Assembly (NCBI GenBank): GCA_028280525.1 | Contig: JANQLR010000241.1 | Span: 1 to 48,941, forward strand | Reading direction: 5' to 3' | Source: Longimicrobiales bacterium | GTDB taxonomy: Bacteria > Gemmatimonadota > Gemmatimonadetes > Longimicrobiales > Gaopeijiaceae | DNA: 48,941 nt | Part shown: piece by piece, positions 8,321-17,705 of the stretch | How the letters are laid out: the number at the start of each line of letters is the position of its first letter | How positions within the stretch are numbered: the stretch's first letter is position 1 | Translations under genes and position numbers: made by a program | The notes under the pieces: model-generated | Database searches by the model: none | Told to the model about the DNA's origin: nothing | What the model saw: the letters and a program-made list of their open reading frames with translations, nothing else

Positions 8321-11300
8321 CTACGTCCTCGTCAACGAAAGCCCCGCCGCACCGTACAGGGTGAACGCGAGCCCGAGCGGGTTCAGTTGGCTGAGCAACC
8401 CCCGACGCACCATGAGTAGCGCGGAGCCCGCCGGATCCCCCCTAAGGAACCTTCGCAGGAACTCTCGGGCGACCTCGCCAGCCAGGACCTCATAGACCTG
8501 GATCTCGGTTCCGATCACCCCGGATGCGCCCCTGCCCCGCACGAGCTTGCGAATGAATGGAGAAAGGGCGTCCGGGCTGAACGCCGCGGTCCCGCACCCG
8601 TTGAGCATGACGAGGGGGCTGTGGGCCCACTTCTCCGCATGATCCAGGGCACCGGGATACACGACGCGAGGCTCGGGGTCCTGAAGGTCCTGGAACACGA
8701 GGCGAGGCCTCGTGCCGTCGATCTGCCCACCCTCGGCATGACAGTAGAGGTAGATCACGTCCAGGTCCGGGTCCGTGAGGCTGTCTAGCAGCCTGTCTCG
8801 CTCCGTCTCGACGAAGCTCCATCGGGCGGCGACTTCGGGCTCCTGGGCCAGCGCCGCCAATTCGGTGCGGTGGTCGTCCGCCCGGGGCAGTCGTGCGTTC
8901 AGGCCGGCCCCCATGAGGGGCGTGGCGCCGGCGGCCACCGCCCCGGACCGGTCCGCGGTCCTGCCCCTCCGGTCGGCCTGCAGGGGCGGCAGCTCGATCA
9001 CATGCCTGAACCCCAGGAAGTTCAGAGGGCACACGACGGTGTCCGACCTAAATGCCGGGAGCCCCGCCTGTGATCGGGCCTTCGCGGTGTCCTCGTGCAG
9101 AAGGCATTCGGGCCGTTCGCCGCATTTCGTGGCGGGCAGCAAACCGTGCGCGCCGGGGATGCACGCGAGACACACGTCGTGGGCGACAGCGTGTCCGTTC
9201 CCGTCGGTCCGCCGATGCGGGTCGTACCTAGTGGTGTACAGAGCCGCCCAGGGGACGACGTCTTCCAGCAGCACATGCGCCACCTCGATGACCTTCTGCT
9301 CCCCCTCAAGCATCTCCATGAGCTGTGGACGGTCGTCCTCGTAGACCAGGCGGTCGAAGAGCTCCCACCCCTCTTCGGCGAGCATGGGGAGTACCTCTTT
9401 GAAGTCCGCCTCCCGGGCCGCATTCAGCCGATCGGGCCCGAGGCCGAAACGATACGGCCACTGGTCCCGGGGGACGTCGTCGACGGGCCGTCGGGTCACG
9501 GCGTCGAGGGTGTTCCTGACCCGGGCGACCCACTCGTCCACATCGCCGGCAGAGTCGATCTCGGCGTGGACCCCCGAGGCCTTGACCGAGATCACCCGCT
9601 TCCCGTCGTTGTGGTTCGCGACGATGCTCATGTCCCGACCAGGCAACTCGCTCATGCGCGCCGGATCGCCGAGGCTCCCGTACTCGAGTCTCGCCATGTA
9701 GCCAGCATCTCCCACCTTCCCCAGCGGAAGGTCCAGCGCCTTTGCCAGGGCTTCCCGGCGCGCGGAGGCCCGCCGCGCACGTCCACCCGGCGAGCGGGTT
9801 GCGGCCGCGACCCGGAACGACTGCACGAGCTGTTGCCTGTAGTAGACGCAGAAGCGAAGGCGGGATACGCCGCGCTTCCCGGGAATCACGGCGAAGTAGA
9901 GGGGATCGCTGGGCGCGTCCTTCGGCAGCCACAGCTCCTGGACCGAATGCCCGACAAGCTGGAAGTCGAGACCCGTGATGGCGACCTCGACCCAGACGCC
10001 CTCCTTCTCGGGGGCCCACTGGAAGATCTCCTCGATGACCGCCGCGGCCCCTACGGTTCGGACGTCGACACGGCGAGGCCCGATGTCCACACCGAGGTGG
10101 TAGACCGATCCAACGTCCAGCGCCGTGATCTCCTGCGGTACGAGCGTGAGTCCTTCGGCCGCAGCCTCCGTGTAGAACGCCGAGTTCACGAAACGTCGTC
10201 CCCTCACGCTCGGCACGACCTCGCTCCTGTTCGCGGGTCCCTCCGAACCAACGAGGTCGCGCATGAGGGTCAGTCGTTCCGCGAGCGGCAGTAGGCCGTC
10301 GCTCTCGTGGAACTCGAACTCGAACGCGTCCCAGTCCTCCGAGAGTCGCCGGGCCTCGCGCGCCATCCCCTGGAACCGATTCCTGCGGTCCAGGGGCGTG
10401 TCGTCGACGCTCCTTCGGCGCACCATCGACCGGATGCTTCGGCCCCGGGTGCGGCTCTCCATCGGGAGCTCGTGCATGGCGATCCGGGCCACGTTCTCGG
10501 GCAACTGATACGCGGGCTCCCGCGAGGTTCGAGACCTTGACGACGCCGCCAGGTCCCGCCCCAGGTCGAGCAAGCCGATGCCCACGGTGGAGACGCGAAG
10601 CGCCTCCTCCCGTCCGGCGCCGCCGAACAGCGTAGCCCTCAAGGGCGCCCCCCAGTTCGCGTCCAGGAATGCGGCATCGAGGGCGAAGTCGTGCACCAGG
10701 TTCCAGTAGAAGCCGGGCGTGTTGAACCCCTCCTGCCTGATGCCTGACAGCGGGCCCGTGACCACGGCGGGCCCGCCCCTCGCGGTGAGCGCATGGGCGA
10801 CTGCCCTCGCGACTCGATGCTGTTCGGGCGTCCAGGCGTCGATCAGGATGAGCCGGGTTTGCCAGATGTGGGCGAACCGGGCCAGCCAGCCGACGGAACC
10901 GAATGCGTCCGGTGCGCCCCACGCGAGGGCGCTGGAAGGTTCGTCCAGCGTCGGCAGCTCGTCGATGTGCAGGATGTCCGCCGTCGGCCACTCCGCGTTC
11001 GGTTGCCAGTCGGCCAGTTCGCCCTCGCGCACCTCGCGGTAGTCGAAGGCCCTGCGCACGAGTTCCTCTGGCTGGCTCCCGAAAACTCCCCGGACCTGTT
11101 CGCCCAACGGAGGTGAGTTCGGGGCGGTCACGTGAACCAGCCGAAGCGGAAGGCTGAGGGGGATCCACGCGCCGCGCCGCTTCAAGGGCGTCACCCGCAC
11201 CTGGGCGCATCCGTTCGCGACAGCCAGGGGTTCGAGCACGGACTCCCAGTCCAGGGCCGCGAGCTCGACGGGGCCTCGCACGTCGACGGTGATTCTCGGC

Positions 11301-11563
11301 ACGAGCTGTGCCATTCCCTCCAGCGGCGCCGCGACATCCGCAGACACGAGGGACGCCAGCCGCGACTGCAGGTCCAGAGCAGCGGGGAGGTCCGGCGGTA
11401 CCCCGCCCGCCTCTTTGCACAACGCAACCCATGCCGCGTCCAGTGCGGTGGTGCGCGCGAGTGCGGGCTGATCCACCGGCCCGGAATGGATGACGGCGCC
11501 ACCGTCCGTCCCGGGCTCGACCCGGAGCGAGAAGTCGACTCGCCGGTACTCGATGCGGGCCAT
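8321..11563 (-). CDS. CHAT-domain cysteine protease, large
   Basis: The product is 1080 aa. The C-terminus is a caspase-like CHAT domain: LYCHAEGG places the catalytic His at 942 and VMLNGCGTAAF the catalytic Cys at 990. ASGVIGTE and LNPLGLAFTLYG complete the fold. Residues about 60-290 look like a second, degenerate CHAT fold (LRLVHVTAPN, ADILHIDELP, GGPAVVTG) without the His/Cys pair. The middle (about 480-640) looks beta-rich. There is no signal peptide, so it should act in the cytosol. It is the last gene of a five-gene operon, 3 bases after the membrane coiled-coil gene, with GGAGG 8 bases before its ATG. CHAT proteases elsewhere serve in immunity and regulated proteolysis; the target here is unknown. 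Confidence 0.8.
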   Translation of the reverse strand: MARIEYRRVDFSLRVEPGTDGGAVIHSGPVDQPALARTTALDAAWVALCKEAGGVPPDLPAALDLQSRLASLVSADVAAPLEGMAQLVPRITVDVRGPVELAALDWESVLEPLAVANGCAQVRVTPLKRRGAWIPLSLPLRLVHVTAPNSPPLGEQVRGVFGSQPEELVRRAFDYREVREGELADWQPNAEWPTADILHIDELPTLDEPSSALAWGAPDAFGSVGWLARFAHIWQTRLILIDAWTPEQHRVARAVAHALTARGGPAVVTGPLSGIRQEGFNTPGFYWNLVHDFALDAAFLDANWGAPLRATLFGGAGREEALRVSTVGIGLLDLGRDLAASSRSRTSREPAYQLPENVARIAMHELPMESRTRGRSIRSMVRRRSVDDTPLDRRNRFQGMAREARRLSEDWDAFEFEFHESDGLLPLAERLTLMRDLVGSEGPANRSEVVPSVRGRRFVNSAFYTEAAAEGLTLVPQEITALDVGSVYHLGVDIGPRRVDVRTVGAAAVIEEIFQWAPEKEGVWVEVAITGLDFQLVGHSVQELWLPKDAPSDPLYFAVIPGKRGVSRLRFCVYYRQQLVQSFRVAAATRSPGGRARRASARREALAKALDLPLGKVGDAGYMARLEYGSLGDPARMSELPGRDMSIVANHNDGKRVISVKASGVHAEIDSAGDVDEWVARVRNTLDAVTRRPVDDVPRDQWPYRFGLGPDRLNAAREADFKEVLPMLAEEGWELFDRLVYEDDRPQLMEMLEGEQKVIEVAHVLLEDVVPWAALYTTRYDPHRRTDGNGHAVAHDVCLACIPGAHGLLPATKCGERPECLLHEDTAKARSQAGLPAFRSDTVVCPLNFLGFRHVIELPPLQADRRGRTADRSGAVAAGATPLMGAGLNARLPRADDHRTELAALAQEPEVAARWSFVETERDRLLDSLTDPDLDVIYLYCHAEGGQIDGTRPRLVFQDLQDPEPRVVYPGALDHAEKWAHSPLVMLNGCGTAAFSPDALSPFIRKLVRGRGASGVIGTEIQVYEVLAGEVAREFLRRFLRGDPAGSALLMVRRGLLSQLNPLGLAFTLYGAAGLSLTRT

Positions 11564-11566
11564 GCG

Positions 11567-13879
11567 TCAGCCTCCGAGCTTCTGGCGCAGCTGGCCGTAG
11601 TCCAGCGCCGAGCCTCCCACCTCCTGCACGCCCAGGCCCCAGAGGAAGGCCGTCAGGTAATCCGACGTATCGCCCCAGGTCGGATCGCCCGCCCAGAGCA
11701 CCAGGAGACCGGTGACGGTCGCGATCAGGAAGAGGGCGGCGTCGGCGGCGTAGGCGAAGATCTTGAGCCGGAGCTTGATGGCTTCGGCCGACCGCAACTG
11801 TCCGCTCTTCCGCTCGGCCATGGCCGTCGAAGCGCCCTGCCGTGGTGACGCGCCCCCCCGCACCACGGTGCCCACGGCCGCGAGGTCGGGCGCGCCGGAC
11901 CCACCCATCAGCGCATTCCTCACTAGGAGCGGACGCTCCTCCTCCAGCGCCTCCGACGCGTCCGAATAGCGTCGGGCGGCTTCGGCGTTGCGGCCTCCGG
12001 CCAGCTCCGCCAAGGCCTCGTCCACGGTCTTTTCGATGGCGGTCAGGTTCGTGACCAGGCGCTTCTTGTCGGCCTCTGCTAGGGCGTCCGTGTTGGGTAC
12101 GACCTTGAGCCGCTGCTCGACATAGGTCTTCAGTCCGGCGCTTACGGCCCCGAGGTACGTGGCGTGGGCCGCGTTGTAGGCGTCCATGACCGCCGCCGGG
12201 TCGGTCGCGGACGCGCCGGCGTCGAGCCGGGCTCCGACCTGATCGCCCAGGGCCTTCCATTCCTGCGCGTCCACCCCCACGGGTGGCGACTTCCCGAGGG
12301 CCGTCCTTAGCTCCCTGGAGAGCACCGGAGCGAGTTCGGAGTGCGCCCGGTCCAGGGCCTGCGCGCCGCCCTCGTGGTTTCCTTGCGAAACCAGCCGGTT
12401 CGCCTCGCGGATGTGGGGCTTCACACTGCGCTCGAGCTCGGCGGCCAGCGTGGCGTTCCGAGACCCCGCGATCCGCGCGTCGACATCCTTCTCGAGATCG
12501 GTGATCATCCGCTCCACCCTCTTGATCAGCGCCTCTTCGATGTCCGTCGGCAGCTTCTTGAGGGCCGCCCTGGCCGCGTCCGCATCGGTCTGCGGTGCGC
12601 GATCCTGCTCGAGGAAGGCTGCGACCGTATCCAGCGTGGGATGGAACTGCCCCCGCAGTTCGGCGGGCTCCACGGCGTCGACCTGGCGGCGCCTCGTCAC
12701 CCAGTCCGGGAACACGCTGAGCTTCTGGTCAAGATCGCGTACCTTGTCGTCGAAACCGTCGCCCACCGTGCCGCGGGCCACGTCCTGATCGAGGTGCCGG
12801 ATGAACTTGCGGATCCCGTCCAGGACGCCGCGTTCGCGCTCCGTGACGTCCCCCACCACCAGCTCGTCCCGGATCGCCTTCCAGTCGTCACCCAGGTACG
12901 CGACCCTGCGCTGCTGCTCCAGTCGTGGCTTGACCTTCGAGAAGTATCGGCGCAGAAGCGCCGAGGCGAGCACCCCGACGAGAATCAGCAGGGCCGCTCT
13001 CCAGCCCGCGCGCCGGGCCTGGAAGCCGATCTCGTGGTGCGCTTCACGGTATCCCTCAGCCGCGAGCGTGACGGTCCCGGTGTAGGCGCCGGCCGTCTGC
13101 AACCCGTGAAGCGCGAGCGTCCACTGCCGTGCGGCTGCCCCGCCTCCCGACGACGAAGCCGGGGCGACCTCGACGAACACCGCACTGTCGAAGGACGCGT
13201 CCGTCTTCGCTGCGCCCTCTCCTCGCGTGAGCACTTCGAGGACGGGTTCGCTGAGTGCGGCGGGCGCACCCGTGGTGTCCACAACCGTGAACCGGACGGA
13301 GGGACGGGAGTCCCTCAAGAAGCCCGAGTTCCCGTCCGCGTTGGCGCCACCCGTGACCGTGACGCCCAGTGCGCGTCGCGTACGGGTGATACGGATCGTG
13401 GTCGTGCGACGGGTCTCGCCGTAGACCAGCGTCAGGTAGCCGACGTACTCGCCGTTCCGGGGCAGCTGGGCCGAGAGCACCAGGGGCTGAGAACCCAGTC
13501 CCGCGAACGCCACCGTGTCCGGAATTGGCCCGGCATTCAGCGTCCAGTCGGCCTCGACCGGGGTCTGACCGGGGCCTTCAAGTGCGATCGCCTCGATGCG
13601 CACGTCCGCATGGCCCCCCCTGTCCATGTTCTCGACGAGGATCGTCCTTCGGAACTCCAACGTGGGGGCCGTGAGGGTGAGCACGCCCTGCTCCGCGCCC
13701 CGCACGATCAATCCGGACGGATCCTGGGCCGAAACGGGGACGGCTGCACCGGCCCATAGCGCCGCGAATCCCCCAAGGACCCCCCACGCCCGCATGCTCC
13801 GCGACACCGCACGCCGGGCGGACCCATGCGAGAGGATTGTCGGAGGTGGGTTGGACCGGGTGCGCTTCGTGCGGACCAT
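11567..13879 (-). CDS. Membrane-anchored coiled-coil protein of the CHAT operon
   Basis: The product is 770 aa and of no family I recognise. The N-terminus has a basic stretch, then a signal-like segment ending AAVPVSAQDP. A beta-rich, probably Ig-like periplasmic part of about 250 residues follows. A transmembrane helix (WRAALLILVGVLASALL) precedes a long charged helical region, probably coiled coil and cytoplasmic. Near the C-terminus are two further hydrophobic segments (AADAALFLIATVTGLLVLW and YLTAFLWGLGVQEVGG). I chose ATG 13879 because GGGAG lies 7 bases upstream; ATG 13795 would start the signal peptide directly. The layout suits a sensor or scaffold that couples the envelope to the CHAT protease encoded next to it, which is inference. 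Confidence 0.7.
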   Translation of the reverse strand: MVRTKRTRSNPPPTILSHGSARRAVSRSMRAWGVLGGFAALWAGAAVPVSAQDPSGLIVRGAEQGVLTLTAPTLEFRRTILVENMDRGGHADVRIEAIALEGPGQTPVEADWTLNAGPIPDTVAFAGLGSQPLVLSAQLPRNGEYVGYLTLVYGETRRTTTIRITRTRRALGVTVTGGANADGNSGFLRDSRPSVRFTVVDTTGAPAALSEPVLEVLTRGEGAAKTDASFDSAVFVEVAPASSSGGGAAARQWTLALHGLQTAGAYTGTVTLAAEGYREAHHEIGFQARRAGWRAALLILVGVLASALLRRYFSKVKPRLEQQRRVAYLGDDWKAIRDELVVGDVTERERGVLDGIRKFIRHLDQDVARGTVGDGFDDKVRDLDQKLSVFPDWVTRRRQVDAVEPAELRGQFHPTLDTVAAFLEQDRAPQTDADAARAALKKLPTDIEEALIKRVERMITDLEKDVDARIAGSRNATLAAELERSVKPHIREANRLVSQGNHEGGAQALDRAHSELAPVLSRELRTALGKSPPVGVDAQEWKALGDQVGARLDAGASATDPAAVMDAYNAAHATYLGAVSAGLKTYVEQRLKVVPNTDALAEADKKRLVTNLTAIEKTVDEALAELAGGRNAEAARRYSDASEALEEERPLLVRNALMGGSGAPDLAAVGTVVRGGASPRQGASTAMAERKSGQLRSAEAIKLRLKIFAYAADAALFLIATVTGLLVLWAGDPTWGDTSDYLTAFLWGLGVQEVGGSALDYGQLRQKLGG

Positions 13880-14095
13880 GTCTCGACTCCCAGCGCAGTG
13901 AGACATCGACGGTAGGCAGGCGTCCCGGAGTCTCGGACTCGAGGGCACCGGGACAGGCCGACCGAAGTGGGGCAGCAACGATTGGCACGGGGAAGGGGGG
14001 ACGCAAGGATCTTCTTCGAGCTCGCGTTGTCGCGATACGGGACGCCTGGCCGCGCTCCCTACCGGGCGGTCCCGGCCTGCTGGACGGTGGCGGTG

Positions 14096-14845
14096 TCACC
14101 CGCCTTCGCCCACCTCACTCGATTCGTCTACGAACCGAACCTCGACTGCTTCCGAGCTGATCACCGCGCCGTCCGGGTCGGTCACTTCCGCCGTGACCAG
14201 GAGCGCCTCCCGGACGGTGTTGCTTCTCATGGATGCGGTGGCCTTGTTGTCGTCCCCGCTGAGTGCCGTGGCCCTCAGCTCTGACACTTCGGTACGAATG
14301 CCCGCGTCTTCCACGAACGCACGGAACGTCACGGTCTGCCCGACGGACGGATCCCCGACCTCCCGGCGGAGTTCGGCGGTCAACTGGATCGCCGCATTGC
14401 CGTCCGCGGCAGCGCTCGTGCCGGCCGTCGTAAGAACGACCGTCTCGGGAGCCGCTCGCTTGAAGCTGACCGTATCCGAGACGCCGATGTCGCCGGAACT
14501 CGCCCGGACGACCACCAGGGAAGGGGTTCGGCCGGAGCGCAGTTCGGCCGTGGCCACGCCACCCGCCGCCTTCGTGGTGATGGTCGTGCCCTTGCCTGCC
14601 CCGGACTGGAGTTCGCCACTGGACGTGGTGAGGCTCACGGACGGGTTGCTGGGTGCGAACTCGTCGCCCAGGAATTCCACGGTCACGGTGGTGAAGGACT
14701 CCCCGTCCGCCAGGAGCCCGTCCGTCGTGGAGATCGTGAGCTTCATGATCTGATCCGAAGACGGCCCGGCCGGGTCGGCGATGCAGGCCCCGATCCCGAA
14801 CGCCAACGCCAGCGTCAGAGTTCGCGGGCCACGGCCCCTCAGCAC
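14096..14845 (-). CDS. Ig-like-domain lipoprotein of the CHAT operon
   Basis: The product is 249 aa. It starts at GTG 14845, which overlaps by 7 bases the end of the preceding Cys-rich gene. The N-terminus is a lipoprotein signal (LALAFGIGAC). Two bacterial Ig-like (invasin/Big-type) repeats follow: TDGLLADGESFTTVTVEF with VATAELRSG, then TAAADG-like AAIQLTAEL with QTVTFRAF. It is probably tethered to a membrane and faces the periplasm or exterior. The longer reading frame to 15157 lies over the upstream gene and is not real. Gene order suggests it works with the secreted and Cys-rich proteins. Confidence 0.7.
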   Translation of the reverse strand: MLRGRGPRTLTLALAFGIGACIADPAGPSSDQIMKLTISTTDGLLADGESFTTVTVEFLGDEFAPSNPSVSLTTSSGELQSGAGKGTTITTKAAGGVATAELRSGRTPSLVVVRASSGDIGVSDTVSFKRAAPETVVLTTAGTSAAADGNAAIQLTAELRREVGDPSVGQTVTFRAFVEDAGIRTEVSELRATALSGDDNKATASMRSNTVREALLVTAEVTDPDGAVISSEAVEVRFVDESSEVGEGG

Positions 14846-15192
14846 GGGAACGACTCGCGCACGCAGTCGGAGGCGGTCTCGCCGGTGGCCTGAATCTTCG
14901 CCTCGACGCAGATCTCCACGACGACCGAATCCGCGCCATCGCAGTCGGCGCCGCAATCCACACGAAGTCCACACGTGACGACGCCTCCGCTCGCCCTGGC
15001 TGCGGTCGTGCAGCACGTCCGGCCACCTCCCGAGAGGGTTCCGCAGCACAGCGTGAATTGCCCGGTCGAAGGCTGTACGAGGGTGAAGCAGAGCTCGATC
15101 ACCTGAACCCCGTCGAACCCGCTTACCGTCGCGATGGCGTCGAAGCCGGTGTTGCACCGCCGGTGGCCACTCAGCTGCAACTGTACGTTCAT
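14839..15192 (-). CDS. Cys-rich small protein of the CHAT operon
   Basis: The product is 117 aa with 12 cysteines, including the adjacent pairs CC in FTLCCGT and TCCTTA, and ends in Cys. It has no signal peptide. It could bind metal, or carry disulphides if exported by another route. The ATG overlaps the stop codon of the 587-aa gene in ATGA, and GGAGG lies 9 bases upstream, so it is translated as part of the operon. The frame is open throughout and bounded by good signals, which argues that it is real despite no recognised family. Confidence 0.65.
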   Translation of the reverse strand: MNVQLQLSGHRRCNTGFDAIATVSGFDGVQVIELCFTLVQPSTGQFTLCCGTLSGGGRTCCTTAARASGGVVTCGLRVDCGADCDGADSVVVEICVEAKIQATGETASDCVRESFPC

Positions 15193-16952
15193 CTCTGTGT
15201 TCCTCCGTCTTTGTTCTTGTCCCCGCTCTGGATCGCTCCCGCCTCGGTGAATTTCTTCTTGAACCAGTTGAAGAGATTCAGGTCGTACCCGCCCATCAGG
15301 TAGATCGCGCCGCGACTTCGGGTCTCAGTCGTGTTCAGCGGGTTGGTGCTCGTCTGCTCGAAAAACAGGACGCCCGCCTGGACGAGGAAGTCGGGACTGA
15401 GGTCCAGCCCGATTCCCACCAGGAGCGGCTGGCCGAGGAACACGCCGCCGAGCTCCTGACCCTCGATCTTCGGATCGGAGCCGAACACGAAGCCGAGATC
15501 GACGGACCACCGGGCCCTCGTCCCTGAGTAGACCAGGTCGTCGGGTAGGGACGTGTCCTTGTACCCGAACGGGTGCCAGCGCCCCATGATGGCCGACACG
15601 AAGCTCCAGCTCTCCTCGGCCTCCGGAGGGTTCGCCGTCTCGTCGCGATCGCCGAAGGCGTTGAAGCCGACACCGCCCATCGAGAGGCTGAGGCTTGCGC
15701 GGGTGTTGTAGTAGGCGGCGCGGGTGCTCCACGGCTGGATGTCCGTGATGCGGGCGGTCGCCAGGAGGTCGAAAGACTTCTTTCGCGCCGCCTCGGCTGC
15801 GACCCCCGCGGCCGCAGCGGCCTCAAGGAACGTCGCGTCCGCCTCTTCGACCGCCTCGAGCAGAGGTCGGAAAGCGTCCTCCGCGTCGAGCCACTTGCAG
15901 AAGCGATCGGCTGACGCGTCCGCATCGTCGAACTGCCCCGAAAGGTCGTCGAAGAGGTCCGGGGAAGGGTCGCTACCGGAACACCGCACGCGCGCCCGAG
16001 CCTCCCCGACATCGGTCAACGCCAATGCCCTCGCGTCGGTCTGGAGGGCATCGAAGATCCGACCGAAGAGCGCCAGGACGGAGGCCCGCGCCGTATCGTC
16101 GACGCTCGGCAGCACGGTCCCATCGTCCAGGGCGTTGATGATGATCATCGTCGCCTCGAGCACCACCCGCTCGACATCGGGTGCGGGCTTCGCCTGATCA
16201 CGAGCGGCGCGCGCGGCGGCCGTGGCGTCGACAGCCGCCTGATAGTCCACGAGTGCCTGCTGGTGCTCGTCGCCGAACGCGAACCGCGGGGGCCCTGCAT
16301 TGAGCGCGCACTCACCCTGGTTCGTCGTTCGGAGGTGCATGACCTCCTCGCCGTCCTCTGCTGCGCGAGCTTGCGCCCGCGCCTCGATCAGATCCGCCAG
16401 AAAATCACCGACCCCGCCTGCGGCACGGATCGCCGCGGCGTCGTCCGGGGCGTTTCGTACCACGGTTTCGGCCAACCCCGGCAACCAGGCAGGCTCGCGG
16501 GTCGCTCGATAGGCGTTGAGTGCGAACGAGTAAGTCTCTCCCATGCGAGGCCGGGCGGGCACGCGTATCCGCCACTGGGCGGGATCCGCGCCATCGGCGG
16601 GCCTCTGCCAGCACCTCGAGACGGCCTCCTGTGTGTTGCGCCGCAAGAACCTGCCGGACACGGTCAGGTGTACCAGTTCCGCCGTGCCCCGGGGGAACGT
16701 CGTCGACCCCACGACGTCGAAGACCTTCCCGTACGTCAGGCTAGACTGGACGAACGTCCCACTCTCGTAGTTCAGGACCGGCACCCCTTCGCCCGACTGT
16801 GGCTTCTGCCGGGCGTCTTCACCGAGGGTGGCCGTGCCTTCCTGGATGACCGCTGCGTCGATCGAGGCCGGGGCCGCGACGGCCACCAGCAGGGGCAGTA
16901 TCCAAGAGCGTGGGCTGTGAATACTCGGGCGGCGGAAGACGGATCTGGACAC
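15189..16952 (-). CDS. Secreted protein, first gene of the CHAT operon
   Basis: The product is 587 aa and unrecognised. A signal peptide (SWILPLLVAVAAPAS) is followed by a helical, Ala-rich middle region. The last about 170 residues have alternating aromatic and glycine-rich strands (ASLSLSMGGVGFNAFG, VDLGFVFG, LLVGIGLDLSP, GGYDLNLFNWF), like an outer-membrane beta-barrel. I prefer GTG 16952 because GGAG lies 11 bases upstream; the longest frame begins at a TTG at 17012 with no ribosome site. It heads the minus-strand operon and probably sits in the outer membrane or periplasm. Confidence 0.65.
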   Translation of the reverse strand: MSRSVFRRPSIHSPRSWILPLLVAVAAPASIDAAVIQEGTATLGEDARQKPQSGEGVPVLNYESGTFVQSSLTYGKVFDVVGSTTFPRGTAELVHLTVSGRFLRRNTQEAVSRCWQRPADGADPAQWRIRVPARPRMGETYSFALNAYRATREPAWLPGLAETVVRNAPDDAAAIRAAGGVGDFLADLIEARAQARAAEDGEEVMHLRTTNQGECALNAGPPRFAFGDEHQQALVDYQAAVDATAAARAARDQAKPAPDVERVVLEATMIIINALDDGTVLPSVDDTARASVLALFGRIFDALQTDARALALTDVGEARARVRCSGSDPSPDLFDDLSGQFDDADASADRFCKWLDAEDAFRPLLEAVEEADATFLEAAAAAGVAAEAARKKSFDLLATARITDIQPWSTRAAYYNTRASLSLSMGGVGFNAFGDRDETANPPEAEESWSFVSAIMGRWHPFGYKDTSLPDDLVYSGTRARWSVDLGFVFGSDPKIEGQELGGVFLGQPLLVGIGLDLSPDFLVQAGVLFFEQTSTNPLNTTETRSRGAIYLMGGYDLNLFNWFKKKFTEAGAIQSGDKNKDGGTQR

Positions 16953-17029
16953 GTGCGACGGAACTCCGCGTCTAAGGGCTTGCTGGCTCGGCTTCGCGGA
17001 AGCCCTCGCCAAGTCCGACCGGTGTACGG

Positions 17030-17047
17030 ACAGTACGCCTACACTGT
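17030..17047. promoter_or_regulatory. Short dyad upstream of the CHAT operon
   Basis: ACAGT (17030-17034) and ACTGT (17043-17047) are separated by 8 bases and lie about 80 bases before the operon's first start codon. It could be an operator, but five-base arms can arise by chance. Confidence 0.25.
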
Positions 17048-17262
17048 TGCGGTGGGGTCGGGGAGTGTCAATGAGAACAGGCCACCGTGTTCGACCGCCG
17101 GGTCGCGCACCCCCCTCAGTCCGCCTTCAACACGTCCACGGTCGGCAGGCGCGCGGCACGGTTTCCCTCCATCCTCTCCCCCGGCGTGTAAGGTGCGTCA
17201 CCGGGCCAACTCCTCCCTTGGCGCTGGGAATCGACCGTGAGCGCGCCACCAGGACAGCGTTC

Positions 17263-17660
17263 ATGGGACCGCCCGGGTGGTGGGATGCCACGGATGCCGA
17301 CGGGGGGGGCGCCCTGATCTACGGTGATCCCCGGTTCACTCGCGATGTGGACCTCGTCCTGGAACTCGACGCCGCAAGTGTGCGATCTGCTCGCCCCGTT
17401 TGATCCGCGTGGTCTCTACCTGCCGCCTGCAGGGGTGCTCTCCGAGGAGATCGCGCGCACCGAATGTGGTCACTTCGACATCATCCAACGAAAGCTCTAG
17501 TAGTGCCGGGGTTCCGACTCCGACGGCACCTGCGGGACATCGCCATCATGCTCCGGTTCGGCGGGGAACCTGTGGACGGGGATGCGCTAGTTGAGTAGTG
17601 CGGACGGCCGGGGCTGACCTCGGTGCTAGAACAGGCGGAGGGCTTCGATCCGGGCGGGTG
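17263..17660 (+). pseudogene. Broken AbiEii/MNT-like nucleotidyltransferase, copy 2
   Basis: Recognisable pieces appear in order but in different frames: ALIYGDPRFTRDVDLVLEL (catalytic Asp pair kept), then FDPRGLYLPPAGVLSEEIAR and GHFDIIQRKL. After stops come RRHLRDIAIMLRFGGEPVDG and LEQAEGFDPGG. This is the whole length of a small nucleotidyltransferase, but with at least two frameshifts and stop codons. It is related to the copy at 1662, whose Asp pair is instead mutated. A queG fragment follows 46 bases later. Confidence 0.7.
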
Positions 17661-17705
17661 ACCCGGTTGTTCGGATCTAGACCGACCCTTCGCCCCACCC
17701 GATGA

